From: Chlamydiae bacterium RIFCSPHIGHO2_12_FULL_49_9
GTDB lineage: Bacteria; Chlamydiota; Chlamydiia; Chlamydiales; SM23-39
Length of the DNA stretch: 15,221 bases
Direction: 5' to 3'
Assembly (NCBI GenBank): GCA_001794935.1
Contig: MGLY01000079.1
Coordinates: 18,528-33,748 of the forward strand
Shown here: positions 7,608 through 14,636 of the stretch, in pieces
How positions within the stretch are numbered: the first letter of the stretch is position 1
How the letters are laid out: each line of letters starts with the position of its first letter
Made by a program: the position numbers and the translations under genes
The notes under the pieces: generated by a model
Database searches by the model: none
What the model saw: only the letters and a program-made list of their open reading frames with translations
Told to the model about the DNA's origin: nothing

Positions 7608-10150
7608 AAAGGCGTTTGAGCGCTTTTTTCAAACTCGCTGTTTTTTTTTGCCTCCTTTTTTTTCTCCACCTGCTTCCCCAGAAAGTATACTGTGCCCGCT
7701 TAGGTTTTGTGAATTTTGGAGGGCCTCAGAGTGGTCCAGATTTTGAAAATCGCGAGGAGGCCCGTATTGCATCAATATGGGCGACGAGCGATCTTCGAAA
7801 GATGGGCCGCTATGATGGCTCGCCAAATTCACAAAACCTAAGCGGGCACGGTATAGTCCAAAAGACTCTCTATTTCGGGCTCGGAGCAGCCCTTGAATCG
7901 GCCTCCTGTCTAACCTACGGCCTCTCTTTCCTCCTTCCGAACAAATCGGAATGTCTCCTTCTGAGCGATCTTCTCACTACAATCGCAAAACCCGTTTTTG
8001 CCCACGCTTTAAAGAGATCCGCGAGTGGATCGATCCCTCCCTCTCAACTCTCTTGGAAACTCAACGAGGCCCTCCTCTCTCAAATCCCCGCAAATTCGAA
8101 AGAAGATGAAGAGCTCCTCCTTTTTTTAAAAAATCGGTGGCTGGCTAAGTCGAGCGGCTTTTTTGCAAAAGCTATCGATTGGGTCTACCCTTGCTTTGAA
8201 GTCGTTGTTCAAAGACACCCCACAACAACGAGCTCTTATGCGAGGGATCCGGCGAGCAAACCCTCCGAAACGTATCAATTGCGAGTAGATGCATGGAAAC
8301 AATCGCTTCCCTATCCTACCAACTACCCTCTCATCCTCACGCGCCCTTTTGATCTTCAAAGCTATCTTCCTTCCCATCTCTCCTGTCAGCCTGACGAACC
8401 GATCGAAAAAACTTTAAACCTGCTGCCTCAAAAGGAGAGATCCATACTCGATCTCACTCCGATCTTTTCAGTCTCTCCCGATGAAAAGTGGCTTGAAATT
8501 TGGAAGAGCGTTCAAGCTGATCTGAAAAAAGCTTGTAAGGCACGGGGCATACCGCCAGAAAGGCTCCTCTGCATCCAAAAAATGGAAGGAAAAAAGATCG
8601 GGGGCATCTGCCTGCTCCCTCTTTCAGAGGGAGCTCTCGAAGAGAACAATGAGTATCTTTTGAGGTGGATCTCATCGCTTGGATTAACAGCTACTCCCAT
8701 TGAGCTCGATCGTTCGGAGGCTCCGGAGATCTTCTCTCCATCCCAACAGAAAAACAGCTCCGTCTCAAAAGAGCCTTTTCCTTCCAATCAAGCTCCAAAG
8801 ATCGATCACCCTCAAAAAGCGCTGATGATTCAAGGAGCATTTAAGTTGCTTCAATCGCTCTTTGGGCACATCTCCGATGAGACGCGGGAAAAAATCGAGC
8901 GCTCTTCAACCCGATCTGCGATTGCAAAACTCTCTATCTCAAGAATCAAAAAGAGACTGGAGGCGGGAGAGAAAATCTCCTTTTTTGACACGGCCTTGGA
9001 TCTCGAGCAAATCTATGCCGATTTCTCTTTTCTCTTGGAGCTTTTTTCCCCTTTTGAGCCGCAAGATTTTGCTCCGATCTATCAAAGGGCTCTTCAATCG
9101 ATTCCGCTTAAGCTACAACCCCTTACTTCTTGTTCCCTCCACGCATCGGGGATGACGAGTCTCGCCGGCATCTTCAGAGCTGCGGAAAAGTCTTTTGGCC
9201 ATCCCCTTCGCATTCTCTATGGAGAAAACGCCTATTTTGAGTGCATCGAGACAGCAAGTCAAATCGGCAAGGCCATCTCGCTTGAAGAAGCGTCTTTAGA
9301 AGATCTAAAAGAAGCAGATCTTTTGCTCGCTCAATTCAATCCGGCGCTGAAAAGAACCTATTTGGATGCGACCGAGTACCGCGTTGAAAAGGTAGGAGAA
9401 GTATTGCGAAGTTTGTTTTCAGTGAGGGGAAAAAAAGCGCTCATTCTCGCTCTAGACTGCACGTTTGACTTCATCGATTCGCCCCGAGTGGGAGAATTAT
9501 TGACTGAGTTTTCAAACGAAATTCAAGAGGGGCTTTTAAACGTCGTCTGCTACCGAAGCGGTCTTAAGTTCGATCTCTTCGGCATGGACAACTACGCAGG
9601 GGCCCCTTTTTATATGATCCACAGCCAAGACGCAAAATGGTCCCCCTTTAACCTGCTTCTGAGAGATCCTGTTTTAATGGCAGACCGACTGAGCCTCAAC
9701 TGGTTTTGCATCGCCTATAAAACGGTAGCCCAAGAGCTCGATTTATACAGAAAGCAAATCTTCGATAATACCCGAGCTCTTTTAGAATCAGTTCCGAAAA
9801 GACTCTTTGAAAAAAGCTCAAAATACCGGATCGTCCCTGTGGAAGAGGACGCAGATCCCACTTTTATCGACATTAAAATCTCAGGCCCGGCTCACAATAT
9901 CCGGGGAGCTGCAATAGTGGGAGGCTGCCTCTATACAAAATGCATGCAGGAAGGGCATCCGATCTTCAACCGAAGAAGCGTCGGCTTTTACCATCCGAAC
10001 TTCTCCATCATTTTCGGCCCTCAAAATGCGACAATCCGTTTAACGCTCGGACTCGATCCGGATCAGGTAAGCGTGCTCCGGCGCTGCTTTGATCTCATTG
10101 ATCAACTCAACGGCGGAGAGACTCAACCAATTTTCTCGGATAATCGGTGA
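7604..10150 (+). CDS. 848-aa exported protein with divergent fold-type-I PLP domain
   Basis: N-terminus: hydrophobic stretch (about 8-24) and VYCA at 28-31, a possible signal peptide or anchor. Residues 28-84 are encoded by a palindromic element (7686-7855). About 85-500 is not recognised. The C-terminal ~350 residues resemble the Cys/Met-metabolism PLP family: SLHASGMTSLAGIF (511-524) like the SSGMAA phosphate loop; ALDCTFDF (616-623), with D618 in the PLP-ring aspartate position; YRSGLKFDLFG (650-660) with candidate PLP lysine K655; and IRLTLGLDPDQ (811-821) like the family's C-terminal strand. The function is unknown: it may be a C-S lyase-like enzyme or a degenerate homologue. Its ATG overlaps the stop of the 51-aa gene, and its tail overlaps the convergent phosphodiesterase gene by 44 bp. 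An exported PLP enzyme would be unusual. Confidence 0.8.
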   Translation: MKRRLSAFFKLAVFFCLLFFLHLLPQKVYCARLGFVNFGGPQSGPDFENREEARIASIWATSDLRKMGRYDGSPNSQNLSGHGIVQKTLYFGLGAALESASCLTYGLSFLLPNKSECLLLSDLLTTIAKPVFAHALKRSASGSIPPSQLSWKLNEALLSQIPANSKEDEELLLFLKNRWLAKSSGFFAKAIDWVYPCFEVVVQRHPTTTSSYARDPASKPSETYQLRVDAWKQSLPYPTNYPLILTRPFDLQSYLPSHLSCQPDEPIEKTLNLLPQKERSILDLTPIFSVSPDEKWLEIWKSVQADLKKACKARGIPPERLLCIQKMEGKKIGGICLLPLSEGALEENNEYLLRWISSLGLTATPIELDRSEAPEIFSPSQQKNSSVSKEPFPSNQAPKIDHPQKALMIQGAFKLLQSLFGHISDETREKIERSSTRSAIAKLSISRIKKRLEAGEKISFFDTALDLEQIYADFSFLLELFSPFEPQDFAPIYQRALQSIPLKLQPLTSCSLHASGMTSLAGIFRAAEKSFGHPLRILYGENAYFECIETASQIGKAISLEEASLEDLKEADLLLAQFNPALKRTYLDATEYRVEKVGEVLRSLFSVRGKKALILALDCTFDFIDSPRVGELLTEFSNEIQEGLLNVVCYRSGLKFDLFGMDNYAGAPFYMIHSQDAKWSPFNLLLRDPVLMADRLSLNWFCIAYKTVAQELDLYRKQIFDNTRALLESVPKRLFEKSSKYRIVPVEEDADPTFIDIKISGPAHNIRGAAIVGGCLYTKCMQEGHPIFNRRSVGFYHPNFSIIFGPQNATIRLTLGLDPDQVSVLRRCFDLIDQLNGGETQPIFSDNR
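7686..7855. repeat. 170-bp multi-hairpin palindromic element within a CDS
   Basis: A perfect 25-bp inverted repeat joins 7692-7716 to 7825-7849. T7691/G7850 forms a wobble and TATAC 7686-7690 pairs with GTATA 7851-7855, so the RNA stem is 31 bp. Inside are further hairpins: GGGCC 7721-7725 with GGTCC 7733-7737 (one wobble); GATTT 7739-7743 with AAATC 7747-7751; GCCCGTATTG 7760-7769 with CAATATGGGC 7773-7782 (one wobble, 3-base loop); ATCTT 7791-7795 with AAGAT 7799-7803. The element is open in the frame of the 848-aa gene and covers codons 28-84. It looks like a MITE or a Rickettsia-palindromic-element-like insertion; copy number cannot be tested here. Confidence 0.8.
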
Positions 10151-10913
10151 TGATCTCATCGATTCCCATGTCGATGAGCTCTTGCCAGCGAAGGGGATCG
10201 TTCACAGTCCAGGGAACGATCCGAAACCCCTCTTTCTGGATTGCTTTGATGATGGGCCCTGTCAGCACCGAATGGTGAGGAGATAAGATGGAGGCTTTTA
10301 TCTCCTTTCCCTTTTCAATTAGTTCGTTGAGCTCAAAATCTTCCGATTCAACAATCAATCCCAATATTGCCCTTGGGTCTTTTTGTTTTACACATCTCAA
10401 GAGCTCGAGATCAAAAGAGGAGTAATAGACTCTTTTCTCAAAGCCGAATTTGCTGACGATATTCACTACGAGATCGGCAAAAAGAGCCGGATCGATCTCC
10501 TCTCGCTTCGGATCCCTTTTGAGCTCGAGATTGATCCCCAACTTCCTCTTCTTGAGCAGCTCAAACACCTCTTCCAAAGTGGGGATTTTCGTCCCAAGCT
10601 TCCCTTTTTGCTTTGGAAATTTCAAATTCTTGGAAAACCCGTAGCCGAACTGACCGAGTTCGGTCAGATTCACCTGGGAAAGAGCTTTTTCTTCAAAGGG
10701 AACCTGATCGAGGCGGGCAACAAGACGGGAGCTCAAGAGGAGGTCATGAAAAACGACGACCTTTAAATCGGAAGTTGGCTGCAGATCTATTTCGATGCTG
10801 TCCGCGCCTGCATCCAGTGCCTCCAAAATCGCCGGAATCGTATTTTCAAAGTGAGTTCCCCGGCTGCCTCTATGACCTTGCACCCGTATCGGCTCTCCCA
10901 AAAGACTGAGCAT
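10107..10913 (-). CDS. Glycerophosphodiester phosphodiesterase (GDPD)
   Basis: Hydrolyses glycerophosphodiesters to sn-glycerol 3-phosphate and an alcohol. About 268 aa from ATG 10913, near UgpQ length. The GDPD signature is complete: QGHRGSRGTHFENT (12-25) with catalytic HR, SIEIDLQPTSDLKVVVFHD with the E, D and H of the active site, LGINLELKR, and the C-terminal PWTVNDPLRWQELIDMGIDEIITDYP. No export signal is evident, so it is probably cytoplasmic. Start choice is uncertain: ATG 10931 would add six residues, and neither has a good ribosome site. A TTG at 10979 would read through a hairpin and is unlikely. The gene follows the GT-B-like gene on the same strand and overlaps the 848-aa gene tail to tail. 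Confidence 0.9.
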   Translation of the reverse strand: MLSLLGEPIRVQGHRGSRGTHFENTIPAILEALDAGADSIEIDLQPTSDLKVVVFHDLLLSSRLVARLDQVPFEEKALSQVNLTELGQFGYGFSKNLKFPKQKGKLGTKIPTLEEVFELLKKRKLGINLELKRDPKREEIDPALFADLVVNIVSKFGFEKRVYYSSFDLELLRCVKQKDPRAILGLIVESEDFELNELIEKGKEIKASILSPHHSVLTGPIIKAIQKEGFRIVPWTVNDPLRWQELIDMGIDEIITDYPRKLVESLRR

Positions 10914-10930
10914 CCTACAAAAAACCACCA

Positions 10931-10979
10931 TTGAGGAAGTGTGACAAAATAAGTTAAGATATTTTGTCACGCTTCCCAA
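10931..10979 (-). terminator. Long hairpin at the end of the GT-B-like gene
   Basis: GTGACAAAATA (10941-10951) pairs with TATTTTGTCAC (10960-10970). GGAAG/CTTCC (10935-10939, 10972-10976) extends it across a wobble (T10940/G10971 on the minus transcript), and TTG/CAA adds three more pairs past a bulged A. The TAA stop of the upstream gene lies in the 8-base loop. On the minus strand a T6 run follows only after about nine bases, so termination is plausible but not canonical; mRNA processing is an alternative. Confidence 0.5.
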
Positions 10980-12120
10980 CCTCTTCTTGAACTTTCCGCA
11001 AAATCCCCCTCCACTTATCCAGAGCGATCTCCTTTCTTTTTCTATTGTGCTCTTTCATCTTTTCGCTTAATTTTTTGCAGTCGACGCTCAAAAGAAGTTT
11101 TTTTAGATGTTCAAACGAGTCAAAATACTGAATGTGAGGCATATTTTCAGTGTCGTAGTAGTCGGCGCATCTGATCCATAGGTCGACCACATTCGGATCA
11201 TTTGTGTTATTCAAATTACCCGTCTCGTTTGGAATGGGGAGACGGAGGACATTAAAAAATGAGAGCTGCGACAGGATCAGATCCGGATGCTTTCGATGAA
11301 GTCTGGCCAGAAATTTTTTAGAAGGAAAAAATAGGGGGACATTAGCCGAGTACTGCTCGAATAAAGACATCGTGCTCACTTGATAGGGAAAATGGATGAT
11401 CCCTTCAAAATCATAGAGATCCCTCCAGCTATATCTCTTGGGCAGTTTTTTATTCCGAATCATCTCCCAGCTCTCTCCAAGCCCCTTTTTCAGACTCGAT
11501 TTAAAATCTTTCCCATGGAGGGGATGGATGATAAACCCCTCCTTTTTCCCCGTATAGCTCGCATGGGTATAAAGGCAAAGACTCGGGATGAGTTCGCTCT
11601 CAATCTCAGTATGGGATTTGAGATAGAGCTGATCTCCTTTGTTATTCGAGACGATGAAGATTTTACCTCTTTGAGCCCCCTCGGTTAAGTACTCATTGAG
11701 CCAGGCCCATTTTAGAGGATCGTTCGTGAAGGGCTGCTCATATCTCGTCGAATTGACGATGATGATCGGCTTATTAAACTTCTCATACAACAGGGCAAAT
11801 GAAGGCGTGTGGGTCACAATAAATCCATCGAATTCACAGAGGAAGTCTTTGTACCTCTCATAGAACTGATCGCACATTTCAGGGCACAACTGCCCCCATG
11901 TTTTCTCATTCACGATCTCAACGGTATCTCTTTCTCTCTGAAAAACCCAAGAGTGATCCGACAAACTCCAGCTCACCACCTCGTGGCCAAACCCTTCGAA
12001 AATCTCCTTCAGATCGGCAATGACCGAGATGTGGAGATCCAGGTTGAAAAAGCGCAGCCTTTTCTCCTCTCCAAAAAGAGAGCAAACGAAAATCAGGAAG
12101 AAAGAGATGGTCCAAAACAT
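10954..12120 (-). CDS. Secreted protein with GT-B glycosyltransferase-like motif
   Basis: 388 aa from ATG 12120; a TTG five codons upstream is the alternative. Residues 1-17 form a signal peptide (MFWTISFFLIFVCSLFG, then EE), so it should be exported. After it, LRFFNLDLHISVIADLKEIF and GHEVVSWSLSDHS resemble an N-terminal Rossmann half (nucleotide-sugar or acceptor side). Later IIHFPYQVSTMSLFEQYSANVPLFFPS (in pieces IIHFPYQVSTMSLFEQ at about 241-256 and SANVPLFFPS) looks like the C-terminal donor-binding segment of GT-B enzymes. The last 50 residues are basic and helical. I do not recognise a named family. No neighbouring glycan genes are present to help. Stop TAA lies in the loop of the 10931-10979 hairpin. 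Confidence 0.68.
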   Translation of the reverse strand: MFWTISFFLIFVCSLFGEEKRLRFFNLDLHISVIADLKEIFEGFGHEVVSWSLSDHSWVFQRERDTVEIVNEKTWGQLCPEMCDQFYERYKDFLCEFDGFIVTHTPSFALLYEKFNKPIIIVNSTRYEQPFTNDPLKWAWLNEYLTEGAQRGKIFIVSNNKGDQLYLKSHTEIESELIPSLCLYTHASYTGKKEGFIIHPLHGKDFKSSLKKGLGESWEMIRNKKLPKRYSWRDLYDFEGIIHFPYQVSTMSLFEQYSANVPLFFPSKKFLARLHRKHPDLILSQLSFFNVLRLPIPNETGNLNNTNDPNVVDLWIRCADYYDTENMPHIQYFDSFEHLKKLLLSVDCKKLSEKMKEHNRKRKEIALDKWRGILRKVQEEVGKRDKIS

Positions 12121-12124
12121 TTTC

Positions 12125-12167
12125 AAAAGTATCAACGGAGATTAAAAAAAAATCGACTGAAACTTTT
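12125..12167 (-). promoter_or_regulatory. Imperfect inverted repeat with T9 tract between genes
   Basis: AAAAGTATCA (12125-12134) and TGAAACTTTT (12158-12167) match as an inverted repeat with one mismatch, and GATT/AATC (12140-12143, 12150-12153) pair inside it. On the minus strand a T9 run lies in the centre. The element fills the gap between the symporter stop and the GT-B-like start, so it could slow readthrough or affect the next gene's start. It is not a canonical terminator. Confidence 0.3.
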
Positions 12168-13327
12168 TATTGAGATAGGTTCAAGAGAATCTGCCTTTTA
12201 AAAATTTTCCCCAAGCTCATGGCGATCGCCCCATTTCCCAAAATATTTGCCATCGTGATCAAAGGGTCGAAGAGGATATAAAGCGCAGTGATCAATGAGA
12301 GCATACTCGCATCAAAACCCAAATAAGCCTCCAAAATGGGCAGCATGACTAAAATGCCCCCGCCCGGAACGGCTGCAACAGAGAATTTGGCCATCACAAA
12401 GTAAAGGGCAAAGATGAGGTAGCTCATCAATGTGGGCTCGGCCGCTCCAAAGCTCTTTAAAATGGCGAATGCGAAAATCGGGATCGCAAAGCAGTCTCCC
12501 ATGAGGTGGATGTTCACGCTTGCGGGGATAAAAGATTTCGCAGCGGGAGAGTCGGCCCCATTTTTTTCAGCGCCGATTAGAGCCAGCGGCATTGCAGCCG
12601 CGCTCGACATGCTGCCAAAGCCGACAAAGGCCGCAGGGAGCATATTTTTGACGCTTTGGATAAAGGCTCTCACCGATCCTTTCGACGCAGCAAAATAGAT
12701 AAGGGAGATATAGGTAAACACCGAGGCTGCAACAAATGCGAAAATAAGGCTATAGCTTTGCAAAATGACCTTGATCATCCCGTCGTGGACCATCTTGATC
12801 ACAAACCCTGCGATAAAAAAAGGGATTGCGAATAAAAACCCTTTGAGAAAAAAGGAGACCGCTTTTTCTGCAAAGTTTGCAATTGTCTGCGCCCCTTTTG
12901 GCCTTATCCACCCTAAAAAAATGCCTAGAAGAAGGCCTGAGAACATCGCCATGTCATTGCCGATCCACTTGGGCAAATAGATCGCCGCAAGGGGCTGCAG
13001 GGAACTCCCTTCCGAAGGGAGGGCGATCGAAAGGTCCATCCCATAAACCGCTTTTCCCACAACATAGCTCAGCATCGTAGAGGTGAAATTTGAAATACAA
13101 ATGACAACTAAAATACCCAAGATCCATTTTGAGGCTTGTCTTGACATCTGAACCGCGCTTTTAAAAAGGAGCGAAAAGACGATGAGCGGGAGAAAAAACA
13201 CAATCCCCGACTTCAAAGACAAACTCACTCCATAAAGAAACGATTTTAAATCCATCGACAGGTAGGGATATATAAGGGCGATCAACAAAAATTCGGCGAT
13301 CAAAACAAATGGCATTTTTTTAAACAT
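12167..13327 (-). CDS. Dicarboxylate/amino-acid:cation symporter family protein (divergent)
   Basis: 386-aa inner-membrane transporter of the DAACS (GltP/GltT) family. Eight or more hydrophobic segments; the HP1 serine-rich loop is seen as FGSMSSAAAMPLAL (237-250), HP2 as AVPGGGILVMLP (319-330), and TM8 as DPLITMANILGNGAIAM (354-370). Family members usually have an N-x-D-G-T motif in TM7 and an aspartate/arginine pair in TM8. Here TM7 reads VNIHLMGDCF and TM8 has GNG in place of GD, so sodium and substrate sites are altered. Substrate prediction is therefore unsafe. Start ATG 13327 has AAGGA seven bases upstream. A sigma70-like promoter may lie at 13451-13479. Confidence 0.85.
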   Translation of the reverse strand: MFKKMPFVLIAEFLLIALIYPYLSMDLKSFLYGVSLSLKSGIVFFLPLIVFSLLFKSAVQMSRQASKWILGILVVICISNFTSTMLSYVVGKAVYGMDLSIALPSEGSSLQPLAAIYLPKWIGNDMAMFSGLLLGIFLGWIRPKGAQTIANFAEKAVSFFLKGFLFAIPFFIAGFVIKMVHDGMIKVILQSYSLIFAFVAASVFTYISLIYFAASKGSVRAFIQSVKNMLPAAFVGFGSMSSAAAMPLALIGAEKNGADSPAAKSFIPASVNIHLMGDCFAIPIFAFAILKSFGAAEPTLMSYLIFALYFVMAKFSVAAVPGGGILVMLPILEAYLGFDASMLSLITALYILFDPLITMANILGNGAIAMSLGKIFKRQILLNLSQ

Positions 13328-13491
13328 ACAGGGTCCTTTTTTCGGTTTTTAGAAGCTTAAAGAATGAATAGAAAAAAGGAATGCTACCGGCTGAGGCCGG
13401 CCGTAGTGAGAGTGGTTGAGGTAGAAATGGCTAAAATCAACATGCGCCCCAGTATCCTCTGATCAGTGATTAAAATCAATGACTATACCGC
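13328..13491. other. Intergenic region between symporter and methyltransferase
   Basis: 164 bases without a gene. It holds the symporter's ribosome site, a candidate promoter (13451-13479, minus), a short GC hairpin CCGGC-TGAG-GCCGG at 13387-13400 with no U-tract, and the 3' flank of the AT-rich methyltransferase gene. Nothing else recognisable. Confidence 0.6.
13451..13479 (-). promoter_or_regulatory. Candidate sigma70-like promoter for the symporter gene
   Basis: On the minus strand TTGATT (13479-13474) and GATACT (13456-13451) are separated by 17 bases, four of six matches to each consensus. It would give a ~110-base leader before ATG 13327. Chance matches are possible in this AT-rich stretch. 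Confidence 0.32.
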
Positions 13492-14202
13492 TCAGCAAAA
13501 TTCTACAAGACCTGTGCCAGACCAATGACCAAAGGAAGTAAGATCTATCTTGGGAAGAGATATTTCTCGCCACATTTTTATCATTGTCCATACTCGAATA
13601 TCATCTAATATAAAAAAAACTTTATTTTTAAAATTAATTTTTTTAAAATTTTCCAGGATGCGCTTTTCAAGATCCCCATCATGAGTGGCATCAATAAAAA
13701 TCAACCCGGCGTTTTGAAGCAATTCATCATATTGGCGCATTTTTGATTCGACGCTCAAATCAGCCACATATTGGACTAATTTTTCATCAAAATCCTCATT
13801 TCTGAACAATGTATCATGGTATTGTCGCCATGGAACGATATCAAAAGTTACGAGCTTTCCATCAGGTGGTAAATATCGTTTCAAACATAGAGCTGAAAGG
13901 CCCGTAGACGTGCCTATTTCGATGACAATCTTTGGTTGCAAAGCAAGCATCAATCCCGCCAAAAGTCGATAATGTTCTCCTGGCCACAGATTGCCATAAA
14001 TCCTTGCCTGCTCGTTCCTCGTACCGATCTCGCCCAGATCGACGGCAGCAGCATATTCAATAGCTTTTAAACTCGCATGAAGCAAATGCGGAGTCAGCAC
14101 TGCGGGCTTATCGCGCGCAGATAAAATCATCGAATATTCGCCATGCTCGGCCTTTACGGGGGAAGGCAGAAGTTCCTTAAGGGATTTCTTTTTCCAAAAC
14201 AT
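13492..14202 (-). CDS. Class I SAM-dependent methyltransferase (Methyltransf_24-like)
   Basis: 236 aa. SAM motif I is IVIEIGTSTGLSALCL (92-107); motif II KLVTFDIVPWRQYH (116-129) places D121 to bind the ribose; LIFIDATHDGDLEKRILENF (167-186) and FFILDDIRVWTMIKMW (196-211) match the O-methyltransferase-like group used in glycan or lipid modification, where the acidic and His residues may bind a metal. The acceptor cannot be told. Start ATG 14202 has no clear ribosome site. The gene is clearly more AT-rich than its neighbours (runs of A/T at 13611-13650), suggesting horizontal transfer. Its 5' end abuts, head to head, a truncated toxin gene 6 bases away, so it may have been brought in by recombination there. 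Confidence 0.82.
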   Translation of the reverse strand: MFWKKKSLKELLPSPVKAEHGEYSMILSARDKPAVLTPHLLHASLKAIEYAAAVDLGEIGTRNEQARIYGNLWPGEHYRLLAGLMLALQPKIVIEIGTSTGLSALCLKRYLPPDGKLVTFDIVPWRQYHDTLFRNEDFDEKLVQYVADLSVESKMRQYDELLQNAGLIFIDATHDGDLEKRILENFKKINFKNKVFFILDDIRVWTMIKMWREISLPKIDLTSFGHWSGTGLVEFC

Positions 14203-14208
14203 AGGGGC

Positions 14209-14421
14209 ATGTTAAATTTGGTCTGTGAAAAAGTCAAGACAGTCACCGATCTTCTACAGGAGAAAAAGCCTCTTCTGGAAAAATACAACAACCATAAACT
14301 TTCAGGGAACTATAAAGACCACTGGGAATGTCCCATTGAGCCGGATTGGCTGCTTATCTACTTTTTGAGTGTGGCTGCTGTTACTTTGGTGAGAACGGGT
14401 ACTCATTCAGAGCTTTTCTAA
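14209..14421 (+). pseudogene. Truncated YafQ/RelE-type mRNA-interferase toxin
   Basis: The 70-aa remainder reads as the C-terminal three quarters of a YafQ-type toxin: LLEKYNNHKLSGNYKDHWEC, then PIEPDWLLIYFL, and RTGTHSELF at the end. YafQ is about 92 aa and cleaves ribosome-bound mRNA. Here the first ~20 residues (first strand and helix) are missing: upstream sequence in frame is the antisense of the methyltransferase gene. The catalytic histidine before EPDW in E. coli YafQ (H63) is proline here, while the DW pair, the late His (GTH) and final Phe are kept. No DinJ/RelB antitoxin is adjacent. It is thus probably an inactive relic. An ATG at 14209 with a close AGGGG could still allow expression. 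Confidence 0.7.
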
Positions 14422-14450
14422 AACTTACGAAGAAACTCAAATGAAGCAAA

Positions 14451-14612
14451 ATGAAAGACATCAGAAAAGCGAAAAAGGCATATCGCCTTAAAAAAGGGAT
14501 CCACCTACCTACACATGACCCTTCAAAGACTCTGACCAACCAAAAGTTTGTCGCTCAGGCTTTTTGGGAGCGCTTAAGAGGTACCGACCCCGAAGGAACC
14601 GCCGAAATTTGA
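14451..14612 (+). CDS. Possible 53-aa basic protein, unrecognised
   Basis: ATG 14451 to TGA 14612 gives a basic peptide starting MKDIRKAKKAYRLKKG and ending RGTDPEGTAEI, with KFVAQAFWERLRG in the middle. It lies 29 bases after the toxin remnant. No convincing ribosome site is seen and the hairpin at 14475-14489 lies inside it. In another frame the DNA at 14582-14635 reads VPTPKEPPKFELFPFWK before a stop, so it may be a frameshifted relic. I do not recognise either. Confidence 0.25.
   Translation: MKDIRKAKKAYRLKKGIHLPTHDPSKTLTNQKFVAQAFWERLRGTDPEGTAEI
14472..14493 (-). terminator. Weak minus-strand terminator-like hairpin
   Basis: On the minus strand AAGGC-GATAT-GCCTT is followed by TTTCGC, a short stem with a brief T-run. 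No clear minus-strand gene precedes it, so a role is unproven. Confidence 0.3.
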
Positions 14613-14636
14613 ACTGTTTCCATTTTGGAAATAGTT
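14612..14636. repeat. 11-bp inverted repeat with 3-base loop
   Basis: 14612-14622 (AACTGTTTCCA) pairs with 14626-14636 (TGGAAATAGTT) over 11 bp including one G-T wobble. No T-run follows, so it is more likely part of a structured repeat than a terminator. Confidence 0.6.

Noticed and set aside
10914..10979. Longer GDPD start at TTG 10979
   Set aside because: It would translate through a long hairpin and the upstream gene's 3' end; the family start fits ATG 10913 or 10931.
13387..13400. GC-rich hairpin CCGGC-TGAG-GCCGG as a terminator
   Set aside because: Only 5 bp and no T-run follows on either strand.
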